A DNA stretch of 6,790 bases from UBA8437 sp003445035. GTDB lineage: Bacteria > Planctomycetota > Planctomycetia > Planctomycetales > Planctomycetaceae. The stretch covers positions 1 to 6,790 of the forward strand of contig CALCHI010000085.1 in assembly GCA_937901285.1 (NCBI GenBank), read 5' to 3'. Positions 6,175-6,790 of this stretch are shown here, piece after piece (positions within the stretch are counted from its first letter, which is position 1; the number at the start of each line of letters is the position of its first letter). The notes beneath the pieces are model-generated. The model did no database searches, was not told where the DNA came from, and saw nothing but the letters and a program-made list of their open reading frames with translations. A program made the translations under genes and the position numbers.

Positions 6175-6790
6175 GGAGAAGTGTCCCCCGGGTCGTTCTG
6201 CCCGCGATGACGGCGAAACTGACTGCTCTTCACAAGCGTCAGCATCGCTGTCGAGAAACGATAGTCGTGCGTCTTCAACTGGGTCTGCATTTCAGCCAAC
6301 AACGGTTCGTCGGACAGTTCGACAGATCTGCCCAATGCGTATCCCGCCAGCTTACGGCAGAACTGCTTCGTAAACTCGTCCTGGTGTTCCAGCAGATACG
6401 ACTGAAGTCCGCTGAGCCCTTCAAAGGCGTCTGCATCCAGCGGCTCCGCTCGTGCATCAATCGGGTTTCCGTTCTGATCCCGTTCACGAAGTCGGCCGAT
6501 TGGATCGTAGGCCTCCAGTGCGAATCCATAAGGATCGATCTTCGCATGGCAGGTCGCACAGGCCGTGTCGGCACGATGACGTTCGAGTTGTTGTCGCATC
6601 GTCAATCCATCCTTGTTGACCTCATCCTCGTCCAACTGGGGAACATCATCCGGCGGATTGGGAACCCGACGCCCCAGCAGTGTCTCGATCACCCAGGTGC
6701 CACGCAGAACGGGACTGGTCCGCAACGCGCCCGCCTGCTTCGTCAGCACGCTGCCCATGGTCACAATTCCACCACGGCCAAAGCGGCCGA
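6171..6790 (-). CDS. DUF1588/DUF1585 planctomycete cytochrome-type protein, C-terminal part (5' partial)
   Basis: Only the last ~205 residues lie in the window. Residue numbers count from an internal GTG at 6764. The frame stays open to the right edge, and the residues before that GTG (GRFGRGGI) continue the DUF1588 pattern, so the true start is outside. DUF1588 covers roughly the edge to residue 92: LRTSPVLRGTWVIETLLG (14-31), the Pro-rich RRVPNPPDDVPQLDED, LERHRADTACATCH (60-73) and DPYGFALEAYDPIGRLR (77-93). DUF1585 follows at about 110-185, including FTKQFCRKLAGYALGR (131-146), YRFS (168-171) and KSSQFRRHRG. CATCH (69-73) is a CxxCH motif expected to bind haem c covalently, implying a periplasmic location. 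Full-length relatives usually also have DUF1587/DUF1592 and often DUF1595 domains upstream; these would be off the window. An electron-transfer role is inferred from the haem motif. It is the first visible gene of the - strand block and overlaps the DUF1552 gene by four bases. Confidence 0.92.
   Translation of the reverse strand, partial: GRFGRGGIVTMGSVLTKQAGALRTSPVLRGTWVIETLLGRRVPNPPDDVPQLDEDEVNKDGLTMRQQLERHRADTACATCHAKIDPYGFALEAYDPIGRLRERDQNGNPIDARAEPLDADAFEGLSGLQSYLLEHQDEFTKQFCRKLAGYALGRSVELSDEPLLAEMQTQLKTHDYRFSTAMLTLVKSSQFRRHRGQNDPGDTSP

Overview
The window looks like chromosomal DNA from a planctomycete, most likely of the Pirellulales/Rhodopirellula type. The basis is gene content: DUF1501, DUF1552 (HXXSHH) and DUF1588/DUF1585 proteins occur together in large numbers in that phylum, here next to an FGE-sulfatase-like/BNR fusion and a secreted PQQ-type sugar dehydrogenase. 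This assignment rests on family recognition, not on a database search. I see no rRNA, tRNA, insertion sequence, CRISPR array or phage gene.

Layout: two gene blocks converge. On the + strand are the 3' part of an FGE-sulfatase-like plus sialidase/BNR-repeat fusion protein (cut by the left edge, ends 1744) and a Tat-exported DUF1501 protein (1882-3252). The 137 bases between them hold two small hairpins, an extended -10-like element and a clear ribosome binding site. On the - strand, read from right to left, are the C-terminal part of a DUF1588/DUF1585 protein with a CxxCH haem motif (cut by the right edge), a Tat-exported DUF1552 protein whose start overlaps the previous stop in an ATGA, and, 87 bases further on, a Sec-secreted glucose/sorbosone-dehydrogenase-like beta-propeller (3496-4758). 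The two blocks meet tail to tail across 243 non-coding bases (3253-3495).

How they may work together: all four proteins whose N-terminus or key motif is visible appear to act outside the cytoplasm (two Tat signals, one Sec signal, one c-type haem motif). The - strand block is probably one transcription unit encoding a haem protein, a Tat substrate of unknown function and a PQQ-type sugar oxidoreductase. A periplasmic oxidation route feeding electrons to the haem protein is a reasonable but untested reading. The + strand block, with a sialidase-like propeller and an alkaline-phosphatase/sulfatase-superfamily protein, fits breakdown of complex, possibly sulfated or acidic, glycans. No substrate can be read from the sequence.

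Nothing here proves a new system. The points most worth a second look are the FGE/BNR fusion with no FGE cysteine pair, the altered HxxSHH motif (HxxSHD) in the DUF1552 protein, and the haem protein/DUF1552/sugar dehydrogenase arrangement.
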